A stretch of DNA of 8,587 bases, taken from the NCBI GenBank assembly GCA_002730675.1, contig PCAV01000134.1:1-8587 (forward strand). Direction: 5' to 3'. This DNA is from Rhodospirillaceae bacterium. Lineage in GTDB: Bacteria; Pseudomonadota; Alphaproteobacteria; Thalassobaculales; Thalassobaculaceae. This document shows, in pieces, positions 1 to 7,044 of the stretch; position 1 is the first letter of the stretch; every line of letters starts with the position of its first letter. The position numbers and the translations under genes were made by a program. The notes beneath the pieces are model-generated. The model was not told where the DNA came from and did not search any database. It saw nothing but the letters and a program-made list of their open reading frames with translations.

Positions 1-429
1 ATCATTTGGAATACTGAAATAGGCCTTAAACAAAGTACATCTGATTTGGCACGTGCTGAGCGGGCCAGAAAACAAATATATGAAACTTTTGCCGCCGTAT
101 TTCGAGAATATGAGTTGCTGGTGACACCAGGTGCCAACACGCCAGCTTTTGATGTAAATTTACGCCACCCGGTGTTTATAGACGGGCAGAAATTAGAACA
201 TTATATGGGAGCATCCCTTCTAACGGGCGCGGTTACGCTAAGTGCATCGCCTGCATTGTCATTACCTTGCGGATTTGACAAATATCAACGGCCTGTTGGA
301 TTGCAGATAGTAGGTCGACCCCGTGGGGAGGCAGCCGTGCTAGCAGCTGCGAGTTTATTCGAAAAGTCTAGCAAGTTAAGTGGGTTAGTCCCTATAGATC
401 CAAAGCAGGGTGAGGTGCCGCCTCTATAA
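1..429 (+). CDS. Amidase-signature family enzyme, C-terminal fragment (5' end outside window)
   Basis: The reading frame is open from the first base to the TAA at 427-429, giving 142 residues, so the gene starts upstream of the window. The TTG at 46 is not a convincing start because homology-like sequence continues before it. The text resembles the C-terminal part of amidase-signature enzymes (GatA, aryl-acylamidase and AtzF-like hydrolases). It has a helix rich in Arg/Ala, then LLVTPGANTPAF, then a segment with SASPALSLPCGF, then the characteristic PVGLQIVGRP strand and a final AAASLFE helix. Family members hydrolyse amide bonds in the cytoplasm with a Ser-cisSer-Lys triad. That triad lies in the missing N-terminal part, so activity and substrate cannot be judged. 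The gene converges on the deaminase-family gene with only 40 bp between the stops, and I see no clear hairpin terminator there. Confidence 0.85.
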   Translation: MIWNTEIGLKQSTSDLARAERARKQIYETFAAVFREYELLVTPGANTPAFDVNLRHPVFIDGQKLEHYMGASLLTGAVTLSASPALSLPCGFDKYQRPVGLQIVGRPRGEAAVLAAASLFEKSSKLSGLVPIDPKQGEVPPL

Positions 430-469
430 TAATAAATCGGAAAACTACCTTTCATTATTTTTTCAGCAT

Positions 470-1552
470 CTAATTTAACCAAGCATTTATATCTCTTAAA
501 CCTTGTTCAACGATCATTTTTGGAGCCCCACTGTATTTAAATGAATTTCGTGCCAATTGCGCCAATGTATTATCGGATAAACGCATCTGTTTACGACAAA
601 GTTCAAACTCGTCGAGAAGGCTTGGGCCGAAGAGAAGTGGGTCGTCACTGCCCAGCGAACACGCGACCCCTGATTCTATTAAAAGCGGTAATGGATGTGC
701 CTGAATATTGGGAAAAACACTTAATTGAATGTTTGACGAGGGACAGACGTCCAAGCATATATTTTTTTCTTTTATTTTTTCTATCAAAACTTCATCTTGG
801 ATTGCAAGCACACCGTGCTGAATGCGCGATGCGTTTAATATATCGATAGCTTTTTCAACAGAGTCTGGGCCCTTCCCGGGGGTTGGTGCTATTTCGCCAG
901 CATGGGGAATTGATAAGGCTTTTGTCTTTTTTGTAAAGATGTGGAAAGCTTCTGCAAAAATCTCTGGTGGGTAGCCCTCTTCGTTTCCATGCAGGCCGAG
1001 GCCGATTATTCCCGGGTAAGGTTCACCACCATTTATATTTTTCGCGGTAATTTGGTGTTTCTGTGAAGAGATCAAATTAGACGTAAGTTTAGCTCTTTCA
1101 TTGGCCTGTTCTATTGGGCGCGTGCGGTCAATCGCCGAAATAAAACTTATTCCCACGCCAGTTTTTTCAGAAGCATTTCTAGCGGCCTCCAGAGCAAATA
1201 GCCATCCTTCGTAAGGTGTTTCAAATAATCTAAGCGACTTGTCTGCTCTTAATGTCGTATACCTATCTGCGTCGAAGGCTGGCTCAATCCAAGTTGCACC
1301 ATCCTCAGCAGCGTCTTCTGCAACTTCTTGAATGATACGAGCCAAATCTTGTCTTGTGCGAATGCTATCTGAAGCAGCCTTGTATACTTTATTAAAGGCA
1401 ACGAAATTTGAAAATTGTTTGCCTCTCGTATCACTAGGCCGTTTTATTTTGTAACGTTCACAAAATTCTGTAAGTGTTGCGGGACGCATTGCGCCTTCTA
1501 GATGCAGATGTAGATGCGCTTTAGGAAGATCTTTTAGACTTTTTACGGGCAT
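470..1552 (-). CDS. Adenosine/adenine deaminase family protein (metal-dependent amidohydrolase)
   Basis: This 360-residue protein has the normal length and complete active-site set of the adenosine deaminase family, cytoplasmic zinc TIM-barrel enzymes that convert adenosine or adenine to inosine or hypoxanthine for purine salvage. The N-terminal metal motif is HLHLEG (H15, H17). It is followed by GLGLHGNE near 184-191, HAGE at 217-220 (third metal His and the proton-shuttling Glu), RIQHG at 243-247 (catalytic His246), CPSSN at 270-274 and SLGSDDP at 299-305 (D303, D304). The start is the ATG at 1552-1550, preceded by AGAGG (1561-1565) at 8 nt spacing. Position 19 is Glu, as in yeast adenine deaminase Aah1, where adenosine deaminases usually have Asp. 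The substrate is therefore open between adenosine, adenine and a related aminopurine. The neighbours give no pathway clue. The family call is secure; the exact reaction is not. Confidence 0.9.
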   Translation of the reverse strand: MPVKSLKDLPKAHLHLHLEGAMRPATLTEFCERYKIKRPSDTRGKQFSNFVAFNKVYKAASDSIRTRQDLARIIQEVAEDAAEDGATWIEPAFDADRYTTLRADKSLRLFETPYEGWLFALEAARNASEKTGVGISFISAIDRTRPIEQANERAKLTSNLISSQKHQITAKNINGGEPYPGIIGLGLHGNEEGYPPEIFAEAFHIFTKKTKALSIPHAGEIAPTPGKGPDSVEKAIDILNASRIQHGVLAIQDEVLIEKIKEKNICLDVCPSSNIQLSVFPNIQAHPLPLLIESGVACSLGSDDPLLFGPSLLDEFELCRKQMRLSDNTLAQLARNSFKYSGAPKMIVEQGLRDINAWLN

Positions 1553-1894
1553 GTGTTAAACCTCTGGAGAGATTATATCTTTACCTATGTTAGGTGTTGC
1601 ATTGAAAAGTATTTTTCATAAATAAGCGAGAAGTATCATTTATTTATTTATTCAGCAAATCGTGCTGCATAAAAGTTTGAGTAGTATACAATACTTTTTA
1701 TAAAGTTAATTATTTCATTCGATAGGTGAAGAATAAAACCATAGTCAGTAGTAAAGTTTGTTTCGGATAATAAATTTACGAACTCATGATGATTCTTTCT
1801 GAATTAGGTTGTGGTTGTCTGCCACGTAAAAAAGTACATCCTTTTGATTTGAAATACGTATTATGATAATTTCCCCAGAATTACTCGCATACTG
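1553..1894. other. AT-rich intergenic region between divergent genes
   Basis: I see no convincing gene in these roughly 340 bases. The right-hand end must drive any plus-strand transcription of the small membrane ORF. The best I can find there is a weak TTGATT (1844-1849) and GATAAT (1865-1870) pair with a short 15-nt spacer. The left-hand end carries the candidate -10 box and ribosome binding site of the minus-strand gene. A perfect 5-bp inverted repeat, CAGCA (1653-1657) / TGCTG (1663-1667) with a 5-nt loop, sits beside a TTTA-repeat stretch. It is too short to call an operator, and no U-run follows it on either strand. Confidence 0.5.
1561..1577 (-). promoter_or_regulatory. Candidate -10 box and ribosome binding site of the deaminase-family gene
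   Basis: Read on the minus strand, a perfect TATAAT lies at 1577-1572 and AGAGG at 1565-1561, 8 nt before the ATG. The region 17 nt upstream of the -10 box (GCAACA) matches the -35 consensus at only three positions. Transcription from this box would begin almost at the ribosome binding site, leaving a very short leader. The ribosome binding site is convincing; the promoter is weak and may be a chance match in AT-rich DNA. Confidence 0.4.
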
Positions 1895-2131
1895 ATGGAA
1901 AAGTCCTCCAAGAAAATACAGCTCTGTATTGCACTCTTAGTTGCATCGCTTGCGATTTCCCTAGCTGTGATCGGTTTTCGCAGCGAAGTCATTAAGGTAT
2001 GGCTTAGGTGGATCGAATTTTTATCTAATGTTCCAGGATTGAGTGGCCTATTTCTTTTGATAATATTCCCCGTAATATTTTTGCTTGTTTGCTTTGTCGT
2101 TAAGCGTTTATCGCAATTTTTTAGCTCCTAA
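1895..2131 (+). CDS. Small two-helix membrane protein, unknown family
   Basis: I do not recognise this 78-residue protein. It has a short Lys-rich N-terminus (MEKSSKK), a hydrophobic helix at about residues 8-28 and a linker with Arg, Lys and Trp (about 29-48) that could lie along the membrane. A second hydrophobic helix follows at about 49-69, then a short polar tail. The charge pattern fits an inner-membrane hairpin with both ends in the cytoplasm. It begins at an ATG with no clear Shine-Dalgarno sequence, which lowers confidence. It reads in the same direction as the DUF1538 operon, but 129 bp and a separate candidate promoter lie between them, so co-transcription is not assured. It could be a genuine small membrane protein or a fortuitous ORF in AT-rich DNA. 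Confidence 0.45.
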   Translation: MEKSSKKIQLCIALLVASLAISLAVIGFRSEVIKVWLRWIEFLSNVPGLSGLFLLIIFPVIFLLVCFVVKRLSQFFSS

Positions 2132-2199
2132 AACAAATGTTATTTTGCTTGTGCGTTTACGGGGCAAAATTAGCAAAAGTCTCCAAAATCTAGAATTTA

Positions 2200-2228
2200 T
2201 TGTAATAACTCAGAAATTTAACTATTAT
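2200..2228 (+). promoter_or_regulatory. Candidate sigma70-type promoter of the DUF1538-PII operon
   Basis: TTGTAA (2200-2205, 4 of 6 consensus) and TATTAT (2223-2228, 5 of 6) are separated by exactly 17 nt. Transcription would begin near 2235, giving a leader of about 25 nt that contains the GGAGAG ribosome binding site. The agreement of promoter, leader length and ribosome binding site supports it. I see no obvious NtrC-type sigma54 (GG-N10-GC) element upstream. Confidence 0.5.
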
Positions 2229-2250
2229 CAGACAACTTTTGCTTTGGGAT

Positions 2251-2256
2251 GGAGAG
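2251..2256 (+). promoter_or_regulatory. Ribosome binding site that fixes the DUF1538 start
   Basis: GGAGAG at 2251-2256 lies just before the ATG at 2261, with 6 nt between GGAG and the start. An earlier in-frame ATG at 2249 would overlap this Shine-Dalgarno sequence and has none of its own, so 2261 is the better start. Confidence 0.75.
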
Positions 2257-2260
2257 AAGC

Positions 2261-3982
2261 ATGCGTTATTCGCACTACTTGGCACAAACAAATGTCAGCT
2301 ATAAAACCGTGAGTTATAATATGCTGACACCTAAGCCAGTTGATGGAGACCCTAACGCTCTTAAACCAAGAAAAATAAATGTTACCTTTAAAAGCGCGGT
2401 GGATCTTCTTGGCCCCTACAGCTATGTGAGAATTATGGATCAAATAAAAGCTGTCGTACCTCTAGCCTTATATTTAATCCTTTTCCAAGTATTAGTGTTA
2501 AGACAGCCAATTGATGCAGCAGCATCCCTTGCTGTAGGTTTGGCTGCGGTTATCGTTGGTTTGGCTGTATTTATGGAAGGGCTAAGTACAGGGCTCATGC
2601 CATTTGGTAAGATTATAGGGGATAACCTGCCGAAAAAAGCCTCAATGACTGTAGTCTATATCATTATAGGCATACTCGGTGTCGGTGTTACCTTTGCAGA
2701 ACCAGCAATTGGCGCGCTACAGGCTTTTGGAGCTTCAGTGGATGTCAAGAAGGCGCCTTACTTATATGAATTGCTAAATAATTGGACGATGCCACTTGTT
2801 CTTATGGTTGGTGCTGGTGTGGGGCTTGCAGCAATTTTAGGTACGGTAAGGTTTGTTAAAGGATGGTCGCTAAAACCAATGATTTATTTAGCACTAACGC
2901 CTGTTGCCTTACTTTCTTTATATGCTTGGAGTGATCCCAACCTTCAAAGCATACTAGGCTTAGCGTGGGATTGTGGCGCTGTAACAACCGGTCCAGTGAC
3001 GGTGCCATTGGTGTTATCGCTTGGTATCGGAATAGCAAATGCAGCAGGAAAAGGAAATTCATCGCTTTCAGGCTTTGGCGTTGTTACCTTAGCCTCCCTG
3101 TTTCCCATATTAGCTGTCCTAATACTATCAGTTTTTGTTTCTTTTACAGTTACACCGGAACAAATTATTGCTGCCGCAGCAAGTGCCGGCGGGTCGACGC
3201 AGACAGAGCTTAGCATCTGGGATCAGACGCCATTAGTTGAGATCGTTTTGGGTGTACGAGCTATTCTGCCTCTAGTCATCTTTCTTATGTTTGTTCTGTT
3301 TATAGTGCTACGTTCGACACTACCAAATAGGATGGTCACCATCTACGGTCTCACCCTATCTATTTTGGGAATGTGTATTTTCAATGTAGGCTTAACTTAC
3401 GGGCTTGGAGCAATTGGATCTCAAACGGGAAGTGCTTTGCCCGCTGCGTTTATGCAGCTTCCAATTGTTGAGAACTCACCGCACTATCCAGAGATCGTTG
3501 GCTTCGTCATATGCGTTGGCTTTGCATTTTTATTAGGTTTTGGTTCGACGCTAGCCGAACCCGCCCTAAATGCTCTCGGCCTAACAGTACAGGAATTAAC
3601 TAACGGCGCATTTAAAAAGTCCATGCTCATGTATAGTGTAGCTACGGGTGTGGCTGTTGGAATTGCCCTTGGGGTTGCTAAACTGATTTTTCACCTCGAT
3701 CTTATGATGTTGCTATTACCGCTGTATGCAATAGGTATTATTATGACCTTTTTATCCACAGAAGAGTTTGTGAATGTTGCCTGGGATAGCGCTGGCGTCA
3801 CTACCGGACCTGTAACTGTTCCTCTGGTTCTTGCTATGGGATTAGGGTTAGGTAATGCTGTTTCTGCAATAGAAGGTTTTGGAATACTATCGCTGGCGAG
3901 TATTTGTCCGATTGTCGCAGTTTTGACAATGGGGCTAGTAATACAAATGACCCAGAAGACAAAGGTAACTCAAGAAAGTTAA
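2261..3982 (+). CDS. DUF1538 domain integral membrane protein, two tandem repeats (putative transporter)
   Basis: This 573-residue protein matches my recall of the DUF1538 family, polytopic inner-membrane proteins of unknown function. A polar N-terminal region of about 60 residues precedes the first membrane helix (about 64-84). The membrane part is an internal duplication. Repeat 1 carries TFAEPA (about 144-149), AWDCGAVTTGPVTVPLVL (from 235) and FGVVTLASLFPI (from 272). Repeat 2 carries TLAEPA (about 430-435), AWDSAGVTTGPVTVPLVL (from 507) and FGILSLASICPI (from 540). Gly- and Pro-rich broken-helix motifs duplicated in this way are typical of secondary transporters with two inverted or parallel halves. 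The acidic EPA and WD residues inside membrane segments could be ion or substrate sites; this is inference. Two PII-like genes follow at 31 nt and 10 nt, implying cytoplasmic control by a nucleotide or metabolite signal. The substrate is unknown. Confidence 0.88.
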   Translation: MRYSHYLAQTNVSYKTVSYNMLTPKPVDGDPNALKPRKINVTFKSAVDLLGPYSYVRIMDQIKAVVPLALYLILFQVLVLRQPIDAAASLAVGLAAVIVGLAVFMEGLSTGLMPFGKIIGDNLPKKASMTVVYIIIGILGVGVTFAEPAIGALQAFGASVDVKKAPYLYELLNNWTMPLVLMVGAGVGLAAILGTVRFVKGWSLKPMIYLALTPVALLSLYAWSDPNLQSILGLAWDCGAVTTGPVTVPLVLSLGIGIANAAGKGNSSLSGFGVVTLASLFPILAVLILSVFVSFTVTPEQIIAAAASAGGSTQTELSIWDQTPLVEIVLGVRAILPLVIFLMFVLFIVLRSTLPNRMVTIYGLTLSILGMCIFNVGLTYGLGAIGSQTGSALPAAFMQLPIVENSPHYPEIVGFVICVGFAFLLGFGSTLAEPALNALGLTVQELTNGAFKKSMLMYSVATGVAVGIALGVAKLIFHLDLMMLLLPLYAIGIIMTFLSTEEFVNVAWDSAGVTTGPVTVPLVLAMGLGLGNAVSAIEGFGILSLASICPIVAVLTMGLVIQMTQKTKVTQES

Positions 3983-4013
3983 AAAGTTTAACCAAAAGAT
4001 AAGGATATTACAC

Positions 4014-4370
4014 ATGGCCGGAAGAAATATAACCTATCTATCTGAAGCAAACTTAATAACATGCGTTCTCCAGACTGGGTTAGCTGAAGGCGTTCTCGAC
4101 GCTGCAAAAAATTGTGGTGCTCAGGGTGCAACTATTAGTTATGCGCGAGGTACGGGCATTCGAGAAAGAATGGGACTGCTTGGCGTAACTATTGATGAAC
4201 AAAAAGAGGTTATCCGAATAATCGTCTCTGAAGAACAAGCGGATAGGGTATTCGAAGCTATGTATCTTGCAGGCGGTCTTGATACGCCAGGAAAAGGAAT
4301 AATGTTTATGACCAAACTGGACCGAGTTGCTACTTATATACCTGAGTCAGTTCTCAAAGAGATTGCTTGA
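4014..4370 (+). CDS. PII-like signal transduction protein (first of pair)
   Basis: This 118-residue protein has the length and layout of the PII (GlnB/GlnK) superfamily, small trimeric cytoplasmic proteins that bind adenine nucleotides and metabolites and gate transporters or enzymes. Strand 1 (about 13-20) is followed by helix 1 (LAEGVLDAAKNCGAQGATI) and the T-loop region (about 45-64). The second beta-alpha half comes next (EVIRIIVSEEQADRVFEAMYLAGG), then a B-loop-like TPGKGIMFM (91-99) and the C-terminal basic K101/R104 region. The T-loop is about five residues shorter than in GlnB and has no Tyr at the uridylylation position, so GlnD-type control is unlikely. The start is the ATG at 4014 with AAGGA (4001-4005) 8 nt upstream. 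It lies 31 nt after the transporter gene, which suggests it regulates that transporter much as GlnK regulates AmtB. The ligand is unknown. Confidence 0.85.
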   Translation: MAGRNITYLSEANLITCVLQTGLAEGVLDAAKNCGAQGATISYARGTGIRERMGLLGVTIDEQKEVIRIIVSEEQADRVFEAMYLAGGLDTPGKGIMFMTKLDRVATYIPESVLKEIA

Positions 4371-4380
4371 GGAGAGTAAG

Positions 4381-4680
4381 ATGACCGTTGAAATTGGAGC
4401 ATTGCTCAGTAAAGACTTTGGTCAAAAGGCTCTAGAGACGCTAAGTGACTTTGAAGGCGTAAAAAACATAAGCGTAGAAACAGGAAGGTCTAGTGACCTC
4501 TTCGAAGAGAAGCAATTTGGTACTTTTGGAGAAGCTGCCATAGTAAGCATAATTGCTGAGACCTCTCAAAAGGACAAAGTGTTCGACGCTCTTTATGATT
4601 TGTGCGAACTTGACGGACACCAAAGTGGGTTAGTGTTTATGACGCCGGAGGTTATTAAATCGACGCTTGATTCAAAGTAA
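4381..4680 (+). CDS. Short divergent PII-like protein (second of pair)
   Basis: The ATG at 4381 is chosen because AGGAG (4370-4374), overlapping the TGA of the preceding gene, lies 6 nt upstream. A frame extending back to 4327 would overlap that gene by 44 bp and has no ribosome binding site. The 99-residue product aligns by eye with the preceding PII-like protein in its second half: FGTFGEAAIVSIIAE, DKVFDALYDLCELDG and GLVFM correspond to GVTIDEQKEVIRIIVSE, DRVFEAMYLAGGLDT and GIMFM. It is about 20 residues shorter. The PGKG of the B-loop is replaced by GHQSG and the basic C-terminal segment is gone, so classical ATP binding may be reduced or absent. It probably acts with its neighbour, as a mixed trimer or a second sensor on the DUF1538 protein; this is inference. 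It ends 36 bp from the end of the convergent cyclase gene. Confidence 0.75.
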   Translation: MTVEIGALLSKDFGQKALETLSDFEGVKNISVETGRSSDLFEEKQFGTFGEAAIVSIIAETSQKDKVFDALYDLCELDGHQSGLVFMTPEVIKSTLDSK

Positions 4681-4716
4681 TCAGTGATCTGAATGGCACG
4701 GTTTTGATAAATAGAT

Positions 4717-6999
4717 TTACTTCTCAGTCATCACCCATTCTCCACTCCAATCTTTGGGAGGGGGGGACTCTTTAAATAGTTCGCACCTCTCTATATAGAG
4801 TTTACTTGGAACATCTTCAGAATTAGCATCCAAAGCAGCTTTAAAAGATTTAATGGCGTCGTCGAACTTTGTGTTCCTGTAATGTGCTAATCCTTCTGTA
4901 AAATGACCGACAACGTCCATTCGTGCGGGAAAAGTCTCATCGTCATGAAAGTCTAGGACCTCAAAAATAGAAACTGGTTCTGTCTTGCCTTTCACAACGA
5001 TACGATCAAGCTCCCTAAGAGCATAAATACCTTTTAACTTGGTTTGCGTGAACTCTGATATTATTATTTGTGCTCCGTATGTTTTACAACTGCCTTCTAA
5101 TCGAGCTGCTAGGTTCACTCCATCACCTATCATCGTAAAGTCCATACGTTTAGAGGAACCAATATTTCCAGTCACAACATTGTCAGTATTTACACCTACC
5201 CCCATACCAACGGGCATCTTATCCGCTTTCAAGCGGTCAGCATTCCATGTACGCAGTTGAGAAATCATAGCTATGGATGATCTTACAGCGGCGTCGGCAG
5301 CATCGTCGCTTGGGAAAGGAACGCCAAACCCAGCCATTATTGCGTCGCCGATAAATTTATCCAACATACCTCCAGCATCTGAAATACAAGCTACCATTAT
5401 CTCAAAATATTCATTTAGCATGGACACAGTATCTTGAGGTCCAAGAGCTTCCGCTATTGTTGTAAAGCTCCTTATGTCTGTAAAGAGAACTGTGGCTTCA
5501 GCTGCTTTTCCCCCGAGTATTGCTTGCCCGTCTCCCTCTTCGAGAAGTTGGTTGGCAAGTTGTGGATCCATATAGCGCGACATTGTTGAGCGAACACGCT
5601 TTTCGCTAGATATATCTTCAACTAGAATTAATGCACCAATATTCTCCCCTTCTCCCGATATCATTGGCTGCAACGCTATATTAGCAGATACCTTGCTTCC
5701 ATCACCGGTTATTAAATCTGCATCCTCTAAATTTTCAGTTTCTCCTGTTTCTCGTACCTTGTTTACTTGGTCTACGAGCCAAAAATTTTGATCGTCGAGG
5801 ACATCAGACAAAGGTTTCCCAAGATTATCGTCAATTGATATCTTTAAGATTTTCTCAGCCGAAGAATTGATACTCTTTAGATTGCCGTCTTCATCTACAG
5901 TTATGACACCATTAGACATACTGTGAAGCATCGCTTCGTTATAATTCTTTACTGCTTGCATGTCGTTAAACATTTTTGCGTTTTCAAGGCCAACCGAGAT
6001 CTGCGCAGTAAATGCTTGTATCCTATGTTCATCTTCCTCGGTGAAAGGCCCACCAATTTTATTAAGGGCTTGAGTTACTCCGATTCTTTTTCCTTCCTTA
6101 TTTAAAATCGGCACGCAAAGGACGGATCGTGTAAAGAAGCCCGTCTGCTTGTCAAAGGATGGATTAAAGCGCAGGTCAGCGTAGGCATGGGGAATATTTA
6201 CGTTTTCCCCTGACTGGAATACAGCCCCAGATATACCAGCGTTATTCGGGAGACGTATTTCAAAAGCTCCAAGGCCTGCTCCCACCATAGAAAATAATTC
6301 ATCTGTTTTTTCATCATTCAGAAAGACAGTTGCTCTCTCACAACCCAGCATGTCGGTGGCCGCATCGACAACATGGTTTAAAAGTCTAGATAAGTCGAGC
6401 TCTGTGGTGAGTTTTGAAACCAACTCCATAAACTCAGCTTCACGTCGTTTTTGAGCCTCCATCCGTTCGGTAAGTGCGTAAGTATTTAGTGTAGAAGCAC
6501 ATTGTGAGGCGACGAGTTCAATTTTTGAAAGATCAGCTTTTGTGAATCGCCCTTTCTGCTTATTAAGAACCTGCAGGACACCTATTGGAATATCGCTTGT
6601 TGAAAAAATTGGTACGCATATAAGACTTTTAGTTCGAAAACCAGTGCGTTCGTCGACTTCTTTATTAAATCTCTCATCTTTGTAAGGATCGTTAACTATT
6701 GTAGACTCGGCATTCATAAAAACCCAGCCAGCGACGCCAGACTGCTCGTCTATTCTTATTTCTCTAGACAAATTACCAAGTGCGACGCGAGTGTATAATT
6801 GGTGGGCGGCCGGGTCGTGGAGGAATAAGCTACCTCGTTCGGCGTCAAGCGTCTGGGTAACATGGGTGATTAGATACTCGAGAATTTCATCGAATGAACC
6901 TAGGCGCGAAAGGTCACTTGCTATGTCGCGGGTTTGTCGTGATACATTGTCTTTGTCCAACTTCTTGTTGTTTGCCACATTTTTACCCGACGCTTTCAT
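4717..6999 (-). CDS. Class III adenylate cyclase, GAF-GAF-PAS-cyclase architecture
   Basis: This 760-residue soluble protein has GAF1 (about 35-175), GAF2 (about 190-345), PAS (about 352-467), a class III cyclase domain (about 498-685) and a C-terminal TPR-like helix pair (about 695-745). Order and motifs resemble Anabaena CyaB1/CyaB2. Catalytic residues are all present: metal Asp508 (FTDIR) and Asp552 (DKFIGD), substrate-specifying Lys548 and Thr622 (DFTMIGDG), transition-state Asn629 and Arg633 (NLAARLE). The Lys/Thr pair matches CyaB1 and indicates ATP, hence cAMP synthesis. GAF2 has an intact NKFDE motif (N313, K314, F319, D323, E324), the mark of cyclic-nucleotide GAF domains. GAF1 has Leu157 where Glu is expected. 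No membrane helix is visible. The start is the ATG at 6999 with GAGGGAG (7007-7013) 7 nt upstream. It lies 45 nt after the coiled-coil gene and is probably co-transcribed. Confidence 0.93.
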   Translation of the reverse strand: MKASGKNVANNKKLDKDNVSRQTRDIASDLSRLGSFDEILEYLITHVTQTLDAERGSLFLHDPAAHQLYTRVALGNLSREIRIDEQSGVAGWVFMNAESTIVNDPYKDERFNKEVDERTGFRTKSLICVPIFSTSDIPIGVLQVLNKQKGRFTKADLSKIELVASQCASTLNTYALTERMEAQKRREAEFMELVSKLTTELDLSRLLNHVVDAATDMLGCERATVFLNDEKTDELFSMVGAGLGAFEIRLPNNAGISGAVFQSGENVNIPHAYADLRFNPSFDKQTGFFTRSVLCVPILNKEGKRIGVTQALNKIGGPFTEEDEHRIQAFTAQISVGLENAKMFNDMQAVKNYNEAMLHSMSNGVITVDEDGNLKSINSSAEKILKISIDDNLGKPLSDVLDDQNFWLVDQVNKVRETGETENLEDADLITGDGSKVSANIALQPMISGEGENIGALILVEDISSEKRVRSTMSRYMDPQLANQLLEEGDGQAILGGKAAEATVLFTDIRSFTTIAEALGPQDTVSMLNEYFEIMVACISDAGGMLDKFIGDAIMAGFGVPFPSDDAADAAVRSSIAMISQLRTWNADRLKADKMPVGMGVGVNTDNVVTGNIGSSKRMDFTMIGDGVNLAARLEGSCKTYGAQIIISEFTQTKLKGIYALRELDRIVVKGKTEPVSIFEVLDFHDDETFPARMDVVGHFTEGLAHYRNTKFDDAIKSFKAALDANSEDVPSKLYIERCELFKESPPPKDWSGEWVMTEK

Positions 7000-7044
7000 A
7001 TACCCACTCCCTCTTAAAAACTCTTACAAGTTCCTTTATTAAAT

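Noticed and set aside
541..849. 102-residue plus-strand ORF opposite the deaminase-family gene
   Set aside because: It is fully contained in a gene with a complete active-site motif set, and its translation shows no domain-like pattern.
2142..2170. Inverted repeat ATTTTGC / GCAAAAT after the small membrane ORF as a terminator
   Set aside because: The 7-bp stem is mostly A-T, the loop is 15 nt and no U-run follows, so it is not a convincing intrinsic terminator.
2965..3216. ORFs on both strands inside the DUF1538 gene
   Set aside because: They overlap the strongly conserved AWDCGAVTTGPVTVP region of the real frame and show no protein-like features of their own.
4327..4380. N-terminal extension of the second PII-like protein
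   Set aside because: It would overlap the preceding gene and has no ribosome binding site, while AGGAG at 4370-4374 marks the ATG at 4381.
4681..4716. Bidirectional terminator between the convergent PII and cyclase genes
   Set aside because: Only a 4-bp TCAG/CTGA hairpin is visible, with no T-run; termination there is not supported by sequence.
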